Origin: JBBDYG01 sp040901765
GTDB lineage: Bacteria; Planctomycetota; Planctomycetia; Pirellulales; Lacipirellulaceae
Assembly (NCBI GenBank): GCA_040901765.1
Contig: JBBDYG010000092.1
Coordinates: forward strand, 25,794 to 89,793
DNA: 64,000 nucleotides
Direction of reading: 5' to 3'
Under the pieces are notes generated by a model. The model saw nothing but the letters and a program-made list of their open reading frames with translations. It had not been told where the DNA came from and did not search any database. Below are positions 53,015 to 61,813 of this stretch, piece after piece. A program made the translations under genes and the position numbers. Numbering within the stretch: position 1 is the first letter of the stretch; each line of letters opens with the position of its first letter.

Positions 53015-54256
53015 GTGAGCATCCAGCGCGAATTGCCGATTTCAATTCAGTCCGGACCGGAACCGGTCGGAGTCCCCCGCATCGTCATCAAGCCCGGCAA
53101 GGTTCGCCCCTTCTTCGGCCGGCACCCCTGGGTGCTCGATTCGGCGGTGGCGCGAATCGATGGGTTTGTCGCCGACGGTGCTGAGGTTGATGTCGTTTCG
53201 CACAAGGGAAGCTGGATCGCGCGCGGGTTGTTCAATTCCCGCAGCCGCATTTGCACGCGGCTCTATTCGTGGCAACCGGGCGAAGCACTCGATACGGACT
53301 TCTGGCATAAGCGACTCACGGCGGCGATCGAGCTGCGCAAGCAACTTGGCTACGACCAATCCGAAGGCGCAGCCCGGCTCGTTTATAGCGAGGCCGATGG
53401 CCTAAGTGGCCTGGTGGTTGATCGTTACGCCGATTACCTCGTCGTGCAGGTGAACGCACTGGTGATGGCCGAGCGGCTCGACACGATCGTGCCACTGCTG
53501 GCCGAACTCGCGGCCCCGCGCGGCATCCTGGCTCGCGCCGAAGGAGGCACCGCCAAGCTCGAAGGGCTGGAGTTTGAAATGGGCTTACGCTGGGGCGTCG
53601 CCCCTGATGGGCCGGTGTTCATCACCGAAAACGGCGTCCGCTACGGCGTCGATCTGGGCGAAGGGCAGAAAACCGGCTACTACCTCGACCAGCGCGAGAA
53701 CCGCGTTGCTGCGGCAAAATACCTTCACGGCTGCCGCGTGCTCGACATGTTTTGCTACTCGGGCAGCTTCAGCCTCGCGGCCTTGCTGCATGGCGGCGCG
53801 CGGGAGACGCTGGGATTCGACGGCAGCGAGAGAGCAATCGCGCTGGCCCGCGCTGGTGCAGAGCTGAACCACGCCCACGCCGCGCACTTCGAGGTTGCCG
53901 ATGCGTTCGAGGCGCTCGATGAGCTCGCCGCCAAGGGCGAAAAGTTCGGCGCGGTGATTCTTGACCCGCCCAAGTTCACCCGCAGCCGCAAGAACCTGAA
54001 TGCGGCCCTGAGGGCCTATCACCGCATCAACCGCATGGCGGTTGCGCTGCTGGAGCCAGGCGGCATTCTGGTGACGTGCAGTTGCTCCGGCGCGGTGACA
54101 AGCGAAGATTTTTTGCTCATGCTCGCCGGCGTCGCCCAACAAACCCGTCGCGATATCCAAGTGCTAGAGCAACGCGGCGCTTCGCCCGATCACCCCGTCA
54201 GCACTACCTGCCTCGAAACCGAGTACCTCAAGTGCTTCATCTGCCGCGTGCTTTAA
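53015..54256 (+). CDS. rlmI: RlmI-like class I rRNA (cytosine-5) methyltransferase
   Basis: 413 residues if GTG 53015 is the start; the frame is open back to 52919 but that part has no family resemblance. A PUA-like N-terminus (VPRIVIKPGKVRPFFGRHPW, about 18-37) is followed by an EEHEE-like domain and the methyltransferase core: ITENGVRYGVDLGEGQKTGY, YYLDQRENR, VLDMFCYSGSFSLAAL, and DPPKFTRSRKNL. CSCSGAV near the end has the Cys expected of m5C enzymes. In E. coli RlmI methylates C1962 of 23S rRNA. Single gene; convergent with the alkaline-phosphatase-like gene. Confidence 0.85.
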   Translation: MSIQRELPISIQSGPEPVGVPRIVIKPGKVRPFFGRHPWVLDSAVARIDGFVADGAEVDVVSHKGSWIARGLFNSRSRICTRLYSWQPGEALDTDFWHKRLTAAIELRKQLGYDQSEGAARLVYSEADGLSGLVVDRYADYLVVQVNALVMAERLDTIVPLLAELAAPRGILARAEGGTAKLEGLEFEMGLRWGVAPDGPVFITENGVRYGVDLGEGQKTGYYLDQRENRVAAAKYLHGCRVLDMFCYSGSFSLAALLHGGARETLGFDGSERAIALARAGAELNHAHAAHFEVADAFEALDELAAKGEKFGAVILDPPKFTRSRKNLNAALRAYHRINRMAVALLEPGGILVTCSCSGAVTSEDFLLMLAGVAQQTRRDIQVLEQRGASPDHPVSTTCLETEYLKCFICRVL

Positions 54257-54297
54257 ACCAGTGATCGGCCCACTGGGAGTGGCGGGGAGCCGCATGC

Positions 54298-54350
54298 GAA
54301 GTTTGTGCCACTTTGTTGCGCGCACAGCGTGGCACAGTGGCACAAACTTC
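54298..54350. terminator. Hairpin between convergent genes
   Basis: GAAGTTTGTGCCACT (54298-54312) is perfectly complementary to 54336-54350. It lies between the ends of the rlmI-like and EboF-like genes and could stop transcription from both sides. Confidence 0.6.
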
Positions 54351-54429
54351 AAAATGCCCTTAAATAAAGGGGTCCGCTTCCAGGCGAACTGCCCGTCGTA
54401 GTTCGCGGTTCTCACCCTCCCCGAGGATG

Positions 54430-55740
54430 TCAAAATTGTCGCAGAACTACATCGGCGACCTCGGTGTCCGCGAGCTGTTCCGTGTCGAGAATGCCCTTCC
54501 GTGAACTCACAACGACACCACGTGGGCCATCACGTTGCACCGGCGCGCCGTGCGAGCCTTTTACCAGTGTCGCATCGAGCGGGATTCCTTTCTTCACCGG
54601 GTCGAAAAAGAGTTCCACCGGGTCGTAGCCCGGCTTGCGGTGGATATCGACCGTGTGGGCGAACGCCGGCGCTCGCTCGTCGTCGAGCCACCAGTAGTAA
54701 GCTTGCCAACTGTCGGGCGTGGAAATGAGCACCACGTCGCCGGAGCGTTCGTGGTCGAGCGCGTACTTCGCCCGCTCTTCGCCGACGAGCACTTCGGCAA
54801 TGCCTTCTTGATTGCGAAACAGGTCCGCGACTTTCTTGATCGTGGACGAATCACGATCGCGGACGAAGACGTGCGAAAACTGGTGATCGACCAGCGCCCA
54901 CGCGGGGCTGTTCGCTACATCCAGCAATTCCCGACCGTCCTCGTCGCGAATTGCAAGCAGCCCCGCCTCGCGGAGCACGCGATTCGGATAGGTGACGTGC
55001 GACACGGGCACAATCGCGTACTCGCTCGCAACGATCCACAGCGGTCGCTCGGAGTAAGCTGCTTCGACACCGGCCACGAGTTTTCCGATCTCCGCGTCAA
55101 GCTCCGTGAGAGACGCGTTCGCTTGCGGGCTATCGGGGCCATGCTTCTGCGCCGCGTAATCGAGATGCGGCAAATAGACGTAAAACAAGTTCGGCCGGTA
55201 GCGCGCCGCCGCCCAGACGGCCGACGCGACGATCCAAGCCGTCGATTGAATCCCGGCGAGCGGTCCCCAAAAGTGCTTGAGCGGAAAATGGCCCAGCGCG
55301 TCCCGCAACTCGCCGTACATGGGCTCCGGCCGGGTGTAGCACCACAGCGATTCGCTGCCATCGGGATTATGCACCGGCGCGGGCGTGCAGATGTAATCGG
55401 CCCCGCAACCTTTGCTGTGGAGCGGGAACCACACGGCCGACGTGAGCGATGGATTGCGCTCGTGCAATAGGTCCCACAACTGCGGCCGAGTGATGCAGTC
55501 GTTCCAGGCAGTCCACATCTCCACTTCGCCCCGCTCGCGCCAATAAAAACCGTTGGCGACCACGCCGTGCTCCCGCGGTAAACAGCCGGTCGTCATGTTC
55601 GCCTGCACGGGGCAAGTCACCGCGGGGAAGCTCGGCGTGAGCGCCGCCCGTTCGCCATCACGCGCGAGCGCGTCCAGATTTGGCATCGAGGCGACATCGC
55701 GCTCGCGCAGACCGGGGATTGATAGGAGGACGACGTGCAT
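54430..55740 (-). CDS. Alkaline phosphatase superfamily/nucleotide pyrophosphatase-like protein, EboF-like
   Basis: 436 residues. MHVVLLSIPGLRERDVASMP at the start and FPAVTCPVQANMTTGCLPRE with the nucleophile Thr are the type I phosphodiesterase/nucleotide pyrophosphatase hallmarks. The usual metal-binding T-S-D-H-G block reads VASEYAIVPVSH, with Glu and Tyr for Asp and His. The C-terminus has KGSHGAPV, supplying another His. It is the last gene of a minus-strand unit with a TIM-barrel protein and UbiA/EboC, the arrangement of ebo clusters, where EboF has this fold. It may process a phosphorylated prenyl or sugar metabolite. The gap of 11 nt to the preceding gene is iterated C-rich sequence. 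Confidence 0.75.
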   Translation of the reverse strand: MHVVLLSIPGLRERDVASMPNLDALARDGERAALTPSFPAVTCPVQANMTTGCLPREHGVVANGFYWRERGEVEMWTAWNDCITRPQLWDLLHERNPSLTSAVWFPLHSKGCGADYICTPAPVHNPDGSESLWCYTRPEPMYGELRDALGHFPLKHFWGPLAGIQSTAWIVASAVWAAARYRPNLFYVYLPHLDYAAQKHGPDSPQANASLTELDAEIGKLVAGVEAAYSERPLWIVASEYAIVPVSHVTYPNRVLREAGLLAIRDEDGRELLDVANSPAWALVDHQFSHVFVRDRDSSTIKKVADLFRNQEGIAEVLVGEERAKYALDHERSGDVVLISTPDSWQAYYWWLDDERAPAFAHTVDIHRKPGYDPVELFFDPVKKGIPLDATLVKGSHGAPVQRDGPRGVVVSSRKGILDTEQLADTEVADVVLRQF

Positions 55741-55772
55741 GAAAGAAGGATTCAGGGGTCAGGGGTCAGGGA
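55741..55772 (-). promoter_or_regulatory. C-rich iterated leader in front of the EboF-like gene
   Basis: Read with the gene: CCTGACCCCTGACCCCTGAA then TCCTTCTTTC and ATG. It also encodes the last residues (LTPDP) and TGA stop of the upstream TIM-barrel gene. Confidence 0.55.
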
Positions 55773-56630
55773 GGAATGAAGCGCGGCGTCAATTCGCGGG
55801 GCGAGGAACCAGTACGCCTCCGCGGCGGCTTGCGGGCCGCAGTGGCTATGGCGGCTTAGCTCCACGTTCACCGGTCCGTTGTAACCGATCTCGGCGAGCG
55901 TGGCGAGAATCGGCGGGAAGTCGATGTCGCCTTCACCGAACATCAGGTGTTCGTGAACCCCAGCTCGCATGTCTTCGATGTGAATGTTCACAATCTGGTC
56001 CGCCCACTCGCGAAGTTTCTCAGAAATCGGAGTCTCGCCCAGGCAATGGAGATGCCCGATATCGACCGTCAGCTTTGGCAATTCCGCTGCCGGGACGTGC
56101 TGGCACAGTCGTTCCAATAATTCGCCGTATGCAGTTAGCGTATCGACGAACATGCCTGGCTCCGGTTCAAACCCCAACGGCATCCCGCGGTCGGCTGCGT
56201 GACGCACGACCGGGAGCAATCCCTCGACGAGTCGCTCCTCGATTTCGCCCGAGTCCGCGCGGCCATGCACGACGCCCGACCAAAGCGAAACGCAACTCGC
56301 CGAAAGCTTGCAGCCGATATCGATGGATCGCTTGAGGAAATCGACGCGGCGCTCGCGCTCCTCCGGTCGCGAAGACACAAGCGTGGGTTCATGTTTTTGG
56401 CGCGGATTGAGCAGGTAGCGCGCGCCGGTTTCAATAACAACTGCCATCGAGTTGCGGTGAAGCGCTTCTTGCACGCGTTCTAGATGCTGCGGAAGTTGCG
56501 GATCGAAGGGATTGAGCGCCCGGTGGTCGAGCGTTATCGCTACGCCGCGATAGCCGATTGAAGCGAGCATCTCGATCGCTTCCAAGAGGTCGTGGTGGGC
56601 GAGACCATTGGTGTTGTAGCCGAGAATCAT
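55752..56630 (-). CDS. TIM-barrel sugar-phosphate isomerase/epimerase-like protein (EboE-like)
   Basis: 292 residues from the ATG at 56630, placed 2 nt after the UbiA stop; the open frame continues upstream through UbiA without meaning. It is an AP-endonuclease-2/xylose-isomerase-like barrel: ILGYNTNGLAHHDLLEAIEM opens it, with metal ligands expected at GFEPEPG (Glu), DIGHLHC (Asp/His), IEDMRAGVHEH and VNVELSRHSH. Barrels of this type accompany EboC and EboF in ebo clusters. The final LTPDP and TGA are made of an iterated CCCTGA repeat. Substrate unknown. Confidence 0.75.
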   Translation of the reverse strand: MILGYNTNGLAHHDLLEAIEMLASIGYRGVAITLDHRALNPFDPQLPQHLERVQEALHRNSMAVVIETGARYLLNPRQKHEPTLVSSRPEERERRVDFLKRSIDIGCKLSASCVSLWSGVVHGRADSGEIEERLVEGLLPVVRHAADRGMPLGFEPEPGMFVDTLTAYGELLERLCQHVPAAELPKLTVDIGHLHCLGETPISEKLREWADQIVNIHIEDMRAGVHEHLMFGEGDIDFPPILATLAEIGYNGPVNVELSRHSHCGPQAAAEAYWFLAPRIDAALHSSLTPDP

Positions 56631-56632
56631 GC

Positions 56633-57520
56633 TTACGTCATCGCAATCGAGCGGCTCAGAATCATGGTTGGAAAGATCAACAACAGAATTGCGCAGCCCC
56701 AGAAGATGCCCGCCAGTCCGAGCGCGATACCGGCGTCGATGACGATCAGCGTCAGAATACCGTTTTTGACCGCGACTTGCACGTACCGCGGCGTGGGCCG
56801 AATGACCGCCAGCAGGTAACGCCGCAAAACCGACAACGCGACGACGCTCCATAGGAGAAACCAACCCGTTTCGGTGATCTGCAACGACCCGGCGGGCAGG
56901 CGCGTAACGATCGCCGCGCTCATTGCGATTCCCAACACACTTAAGGTCGCACCCAAGGCTAGTGACGAGCGCTGGCTAGTGGTTGCTTCAGTTCGAGCGA
57001 ACCACGTGAGGCCGGCGATATAGAGTCCGATGCCGCCCGCGATCAGCCATTCGTAAAGTTCCAGTTCGCGCATTGCGAGGCTCATGCCCAGCAACACGTT
57101 GAGCATCCGGCAGCCACCCATCGCCAGCGGGCCGAGTAACGTCGGCTTGAGAATCGCGTCGTACAGTACGACGCACGCAGCCAGCAGCGTCGCGACGACA
57201 CCCGGCCGCCACGTGCCGAATTGCCAGGTAACGATCCAACCAATCGCGATCCCGCTTCCCAGCAGCCCCCAACCGAGCATTCGCGCGGTTGATGGCGACA
57301 CGCGGCCCGATGGAATCGGCCGATTCGGCCGCTCGCGAGTGTCCTGTTCGACGTCGAATACGTCGTTAAGCACCATTCCCGCTAAGTAGATACAAACCGA
57401 AATAAGCGTCAGCCACGCCGTGTCGTCCGCCGGAGCGAGTGTGCCGCGGGTGACGACCAGCCCCATCCACACATCCGCAATCGCCGTGAAGACGTTCGGT
57501 AACCGAAGGAGTTGGAGCAT
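56633..57520 (-). CDS. eboC: UbiA-family prenyltransferase EboC
   Basis: 295 residues from the ATG at 57520; a GTG seven codons earlier is an alternative. About eight transmembrane helices. LNDVFDVEQDTRERPNRPIP carries the first Asp-rich motif (NDxxDxxxD), and VLYDAILKPTLLGPLAMGGC is the second motif region in the form typical of EboC, followed by RMLNVLLGMS. Ebo genes support export of scytonemin precursors in cyanobacteria and occur as unexplained clusters in many phyla. The enzyme should move a prenyl or similar group to a polar acceptor in the inner membrane. It sits between two TIM-barrel genes, overlapping neither. Confidence 0.85.
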   Translation of the reverse strand: MLQLLRLPNVFTAIADVWMGLVVTRGTLAPADDTAWLTLISVCIYLAGMVLNDVFDVEQDTRERPNRPIPSGRVSPSTARMLGWGLLGSGIAIGWIVTWQFGTWRPGVVATLLAACVVLYDAILKPTLLGPLAMGGCRMLNVLLGMSLAMRELELYEWLIAGGIGLYIAGLTWFARTEATTSQRSSLALGATLSVLGIAMSAAIVTRLPAGSLQITETGWFLLWSVVALSVLRRYLLAVIRPTPRYVQVAVKNGILTLIVIDAGIALGLAGIFWGCAILLLIFPTMILSRSIAMT

Positions 57521-57569
57521 ATGTTTAGCGCCGACGGCCACGTCGGCAATCTCGTTACTGCTTCACCAT

Positions 57570-57592
57570 GTCGCACGTGGTGCGACGGCTTA
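57570..57592 (-). repeat. TAAGCCGTCGCACC hairpin supplying a stop codon
   Basis: The TAA stop (57592-57590) of the upstream TIM-barrel gene is the header of this hairpin repeat, which then fills most of the gap to eboC. Confidence 0.75.
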
Positions 57593-58423
57593 GAGCCTGC
57601 GCATAAAATCGAGCGCTTCGCGTGCCGCGGCGTCGGGGTCGTCGATGTAGGGATACAGCTCCACGGTCAGCCAGCCATCGTAGCCGGTTTCGCGAATCGC
57701 GCGCATTGTTGCGGTGAAGTCGATTGCTCCACGGCCGGGGATCATATGCTGGTGGACGCGCGTCGCGGCGATGTCTTCAAAATGATAGTGCATCGTGTGG
57801 GGCGCCATTCGTGCGATCCAGTCTTGCGGATCCTCGCCGACACAGTAGGCATGGCCCACATCGAAGTTCAGTCGCACATGCGGTGAATCGACCCGCTCGG
57901 CAAATTCCAAATACTGCTCGAACTTTTCAATCAATAGCTCCGGCTCCGGCTCGATCAAAATCGGCATTGAAAGCTGTTCGGCCACTTCGACGCACGGCAT
58001 CAACTCTTCATAAAAAATATCGCTTGCATCTTCGCGGGTCTGCCCCGGCGCCAGCGGTCCGCCCGGTTCGGTAGTAATGTGCGGCGCTCCGATCTCTATT
58101 GCCAGCTTCAGCGCCCGCTTCGTATGCTCGCGGCGAATTGCACGGTAATGCGGGTCGGGGTCCGTCCAGCTCGGATGCCAATAGGGCTGCCGGGGATCGG
58201 CGACTGCGTTCATCATGAATGCGTTAACATTCGAGATCGTCAGCCCATGCTTATCGAGCGACCGACGAATGGTGTCGATACTCTCAGGCAACAATCCCGC
58301 GGGCCAGGCATGAGGAACGTCGGCCAGGATTTCAATACCAGCGTAGCCGATTTCAGCGATCCGCCGGATTGCTTCTTCGACCGAAAATCGCAAGTAGGCG
58401 TTGGAGCTAAAGGCAAGCTGCAT
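57590..58423 (-). CDS. TIM-barrel sugar-phosphate isomerase/epimerase
   Basis: 277 residues from the ATG at 58423, where the family similarity starts (MQLAFSSNAYLRFSVEEAIR). The barrel has the AP-endonuclease-2 pattern with metal ligands at IEPEPELLIE (Glu), NFDVGHAYC (Asp/His), YHFEDIAATRVHQHM and TVELYPYI. First gene of the unit TIM-UbiA-TIM-phosphatase. Its products likely work on the same metabolite as EboC and the second barrel. The stop codon comes from a TAAGCCG-headed hairpin repeat, and the leader is C-rich iterated DNA without Shine-Dalgarno. Confidence 0.8.
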   Translation of the reverse strand: MQLAFSSNAYLRFSVEEAIRRIAEIGYAGIEILADVPHAWPAGLLPESIDTIRRSLDKHGLTISNVNAFMMNAVADPRQPYWHPSWTDPDPHYRAIRREHTKRALKLAIEIGAPHITTEPGGPLAPGQTREDASDIFYEELMPCVEVAEQLSMPILIEPEPELLIEKFEQYLEFAERVDSPHVRLNFDVGHAYCVGEDPQDWIARMAPHTMHYHFEDIAATRVHQHMIPGRGAIDFTATMRAIRETGYDGWLTVELYPYIDDPDAAAREALDFMRRL

Positions 58424-58455
58424 GGGAGGGGCGAGGGGCGAGGGGTCAGGGGCGA
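58424..58455 (-). promoter_or_regulatory. C-rich iterated leader in front of the TIM-barrel gene
   Basis: Read with the gene: CTGACCCCTCGCCCCTCGCC then CCTCCC and ATG. The template strand has five G-runs, so a G-quadruplex is possible. Confidence 0.5.
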
Positions 58456-58504
58456 GCAATCACAACTTGTGCGAATTCCACTCTAGCGTAAGTGCAGATC
58501 GCGA

Positions 58505-59737
58505 CTAAGTCACCCCTGGGGTAGCCAGCCGCTGCGCAACAAGCACCATGGCGCGACCGGCGAGTTTCGTAATAATCAGCACCGCCGCCGCATCGCCGCG
58601 GAGCTTCAGTTCCCTTCGCAGCCGGTCGGGGTCCAGCGTCAATCCGCGATGTTTGATCTCGACGCGTCCCACGTCGCGAGCTTTAAGATAGGCTACCAGC
58701 GCTCGTCGGTCGAATGGCAGCGTGTCGAGCACCTCAAACGCCGCGAGCAATGGCTCCGATAACAATCGGGAACCTGTAAGATACGCCACGCCGGGCGTGG
58801 CTGCCTTGAGTTCATGTCTGACCGCCAAATCACCGGTCAGGTGTGCCGCCAGCACCGCGGGGTCCGGTTCGAACAGATACCGATCCAGCGCTGAAGCAGT
58901 ACCTAACGGAACGTCGGGTCGGCCCAAAAGCGATGCCGTGCCAAACTTGCCGATGCTCGTCGCGCGCGACAGCCCGGCATTGTGTGCCAAGGCACCACGC
59001 CAAGCCACAAGCTGCCGGCATTCGCCGCCGCGGCTGATCCACTCGAACTCGGTCGCGGCGGACCATGTTCCATCGTCCGGCAGGTTTGAGGCTGGTGCCA
59101 GTTTGATCGCCGCGTTGGGTTGCCGCGAAAGCATCCGCTCGATGGCTTCAAGGCTTGGCTCGTGCAACTCGATGCGCGTTGTGCGGCGGCCTCGCGGCCG
59201 GCGATCGGGGTCGAGGTGCCAGGCGGAAAAGTCGGCAAGGTCGATGTTGTTGACGTCTGCCGTTTCAGTGGAGTGAAATGGGCTAGCGTCGGTTTGATAC
59301 ACGGTCGCGTTATGATCCGCGAAGAACGTAGCGACTTCGCAGCGATCGACGCCAGTCGCGCGAGTCATTTCCATCAATCCTATAAGGTCTCCACCGATGC
59401 CACAGCAAAGGTCAGCAACGCACGGGCGATTCGCGAAGCGTTGCGCTTTATAGCGGCTGATCCATTCATCCGTCGCCTGTTCTAGCGCCCGCGGGGTGAA
59501 CAGCATTTGTGCGGCGCGGGAAAACTTTGCCGCCCCGCGGCGTCTCAAATCCGCTTGTTCCAACAGCAGATGCGTGTGGGCATCGGAAAGTTCGCGACGC
59601 AGAGTTGTCGCGAGCGTATGGAGCGGCAGTTCCGACTCGGCAATCTGTGCTAGCCATTGCGATGCGGCAGCGGTCGTAAGCCAAGCAAAGTCGGCGGCGC
59701 GAGCGGCGTTGGAGGGAGTCTTCGACGGCGGCATCAT
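58505..59737 (-). CDS. Class I SAM-dependent methyltransferase with THUMP-like domain
   Basis: 410 residues. A helical N-terminus (about 1-75) is followed by MLFTPRALEQATDEWISRYK and the SAM-binding loop VADLCCGIGGDLIGL (107-121), then GVDRCEVATFFADHNA. HLDPDRRPRGRRT (about 170-185) is the conserved Asp-Pro block. The C-terminal part, with VGRVEIKHRGLTLDPDRLRR, is the THUMP-like domain (PF18096). It likely methylates RNA; substrate unknown. It lies 81 bp upstream of the TIM-barrel gene and may or may not share its promoter. Confidence 0.75.
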   Translation of the reverse strand: MMPPSKTPSNAARAADFAWLTTAAASQWLAQIAESELPLHTLATTLRRELSDAHTHLLLEQADLRRRGAAKFSRAAQMLFTPRALEQATDEWISRYKAQRFANRPCVADLCCGIGGDLIGLMEMTRATGVDRCEVATFFADHNATVYQTDASPFHSTETADVNNIDLADFSAWHLDPDRRPRGRRTTRIELHEPSLEAIERMLSRQPNAAIKLAPASNLPDDGTWSAATEFEWISRGGECRQLVAWRGALAHNAGLSRATSIGKFGTASLLGRPDVPLGTASALDRYLFEPDPAVLAAHLTGDLAVRHELKAATPGVAYLTGSRLLSEPLLAAFEVLDTLPFDRRALVAYLKARDVGRVEIKHRGLTLDPDRLRRELKLRGDAAAVLIITKLAGRAMVLVAQRLATPGVT

Positions 59738-59862
59738 TTCAACGATTGTAGCAACCGATACCGCGAATGTTTCGGTGAAGTGGCTCGGCTTGACGGACGA
59801 ATCTTGATAGTGCGGCAGTCCCGATATGCGGTCGCCGCGACCGCGACGCCCAACGAACAGAC

Positions 59863-60819
59863 ATGGCCAAACCTACTACAGCAGCAATGGTTCTGGCGGC
59901 GGCGGTTGGAGTGCCGTACGCCGTCGATCAATCGGGCACGAAGCTTACTCAGGCGTGGTCCACGGCGACTAGCCCTGAAAGTGCGGCTCCAGCGGCCGGG
60001 TCTCATCCCGAAGCGACGCTCGGCCAACCGGTGGCGCCGCCGCAATTGCCCTCTCCCACCGGCCCGGGGGCATTGATTTACCAAAGCACGGCACCCCTCG
60101 AGGGGATTCCAACCTACTCGCTGGCCGAAGTCTTGCGAATGGATGTGACCCGCGAATGGGTTTACCACCGCTGGGCGCGCAAGTCGACCGGCCTGGCCGA
60201 TCCGGAATTGTTCGGTATCCGGGTGCCACTGGTGACCGGAACGCGGATGACCGATTTGGCGGGATCGCTCACTTACTATTTCAACCGCGCCGGTCAGGTA
60301 GACCGGATAGCTTTTCGCGGTCGCACGGCGGATTCATCCCAGCTTGTACAGCTTGTGACGCAGCAGTACGGACTGCAAATGCAGCCGAGCGTTGTGGCGG
60401 GCGAGCAGCTTTACCAATTGAAGGAAGACGACCGCGTGGTTAGCGAGCTTCGCACGCGGCCCGAACCGGTGCTGTGGTCGACTTCACCCCACGATAGTTT
60501 CTTAGTGGAGATGGAGCTGAACCGCCCCGACTCAGGGCGGTACCTAACGCGGCCAATTCCGACAATCGACCTGCCGCAGCCTATTTCCGCAGCACCGCCG
60601 CCGGGCAAAGTGCCGGTTAATCCGAACACGCCGCTGGGACAGGTCCAAACGAACGTCGAGCAAGCCGCCGCAGCCGAGGCGGAAGCGAAGCGCATTGCCG
60701 CCGATTCCAAGGCGCAATCCGAAGCCCTCGCCGCCGAGGCAGCGAACGAGGCCGGCGCGGCGGCTGAAGCGGCTGCGGCGAAATTGGCCCTGCCTCCGCG
60801 CTTTCGCTGGCCGAATTAG
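59863..60819 (+). CDS. Planctomycete-type exported hypothetical protein
   Basis: 318 residues, family not recognised with certainty. MAKPTTAAMVLAAAVGVPYA looks like a signal peptide or membrane anchor. A Pro/Ala-rich segment precedes a folded region (about 75-215) with LAEVLRMDVTREWVYHRWAR, SLTYYFNRAGQVDRIAFRGR and LVQLVTQQYGLQMQPSV, probably an alpha+beta domain. The C-terminus is a low-complexity Ala/Glu coiled segment (about 262-308). It stands alone and is followed by hairpin repeats. Confidence 0.6.
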   Translation: MAKPTTAAMVLAAAVGVPYAVDQSGTKLTQAWSTATSPESAAPAAGSHPEATLGQPVAPPQLPSPTGPGALIYQSTAPLEGIPTYSLAEVLRMDVTREWVYHRWARKSTGLADPELFGIRVPLVTGTRMTDLAGSLTYYFNRAGQVDRIAFRGRTADSSQLVQLVTQQYGLQMQPSVVAGEQLYQLKEDDRVVSELRTRPEPVLWSTSPHDSFLVEMELNRPDSGRYLTRPIPTIDLPQPISAAPPPGKVPVNPNTPLGQVQTNVEQAAAAEAEAKRIAADSKAQSEALAAEAANEAGAAAEAAAAKLALPPRFRWPN

Positions 60820-60822
60820 TCC

Positions 60823-60876
60823 GTGCGGCACGTGGTGCCCGCGGCTAGCACACCGAGCCGTCGCACCACGTGCGAC
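60823..60876. repeat. Two hairpin repeats of the TAGCCG/GCACC family in opposite orientation
   Basis: A CTAGCCGCGGGCACC copy on the minus strand (60823-60847) and GAGCCGTCGCACCACGTGCG (60855-60876) on plus. They begin 3 bp after the preceding stop and end about 20 bp before the GNAT start. Confidence 0.65.
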
Positions 60877-60895
60877 ACGTTGCTATCCTGTGCTC

Positions 60896-61813
60896 ATGTC
60901 CGCGCCCACTGAGATTCTTGTTTGCCCGCCGCCGCTACGAGCCGAAGCGATCAAACTCGTATTGCGAGATCTCACACCGGAGCAGCAGGTTGCGACGGTG
61001 GCCTCCACTGCTCGGCTCCCCGAGAAATCGCTCGACGGCTTGGATGCCTTGTTCGTCGCCATTTGTCAAAGACAAATAACGGCTGCCGTATGGGCCCAGC
61101 CGCAACCCGGTCGCACGGCGACACTTTGGCCCCCGCAGTTTGCGGGCGAGTCCGACACTGACGTAGCAAGCGAGCTTATCGAAGCTGCGACACGCCGAAC
61201 TGGTGAGTCCGACGCGGCGATGCTGCAAGCGGTTATCGAGCCGACGGATACCTTCACGCCGAATTTGCTACTCTCCGCCGGATTTGCGCACGTCGCAAAG
61301 CTTCTCTACTTGGAATGGTTACCAAAACACTTCGAGCGTAGCATGCGGCCGGTCCCGCAATTTGAGCCTTACCATTCCGGGTTGAGAGAGAGCCTCAAGC
61401 AGGTGATCGGCCAAACTTATATCGGATCGCTCGACTGCCCAAAGCTAGACCATTTGCGCTCGCTCGATGATGTACTCGAAGGATATCAGGCGACCGGCGA
61501 TTTCGACCCGACGATGTGGATGCTCGTTCGAGCGGAAGGGCACGATGTGGGGGCACTGCTGCTTGCCTGGTTCGCGCAAACCCAGCAGGCGGAACTTATC
61601 TACATGGGCATCGTCCCCGCGGCACGCGGGCAGGGCATGGGCGCAGCTCTGCTGAGCCAAGCGCAGGCCTTGGCGATTGAACGGCGGGCGGAGAAACTCC
61701 TCCTGGCCGTTGATGCGGCCAATATTCCGGCCCGCAAACTTTACCAGCGCGCTGGATTCCGCGAGTGGTCGCAGCGGAACGTCTACATGCGCGCGTTTTC
61801 CGGCGGCGTTTGA
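60896..61813 (+). CDS. GNAT family N-acetyltransferase
   Basis: 305 residues from the ATG at 60896; the frame is open upstream over the previous gene, without coding sense. The N-terminal half (about 1-150) is a degenerate GNAT copy, with ILVCPPPLRAEAIKLVLRDL and GFAHVAKLLYLEW. The C-terminal half has the functional acetyl-CoA site: YMGIVPAARGQGMGAALLSQ with R-x-x-G-x-G/A, then DAANIPARKLYQRAGFREW. Tandem-GNAT layout resembles mycothiol synthase-like proteins, but no such pathway is visible. Acceptor unknown. Confidence 0.8.
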   Translation: MSAPTEILVCPPPLRAEAIKLVLRDLTPEQQVATVASTARLPEKSLDGLDALFVAICQRQITAAVWAQPQPGRTATLWPPQFAGESDTDVASELIEAATRRTGESDAAMLQAVIEPTDTFTPNLLLSAGFAHVAKLLYLEWLPKHFERSMRPVPQFEPYHSGLRESLKQVIGQTYIGSLDCPKLDHLRSLDDVLEGYQATGDFDPTMWMLVRAEGHDVGALLLAWFAQTQQAELIYMGIVPAARGQGMGAALLSQAQALAIERRAEKLLLAVDAANIPARKLYQRAGFREWSQRNVYMRAFSGGV

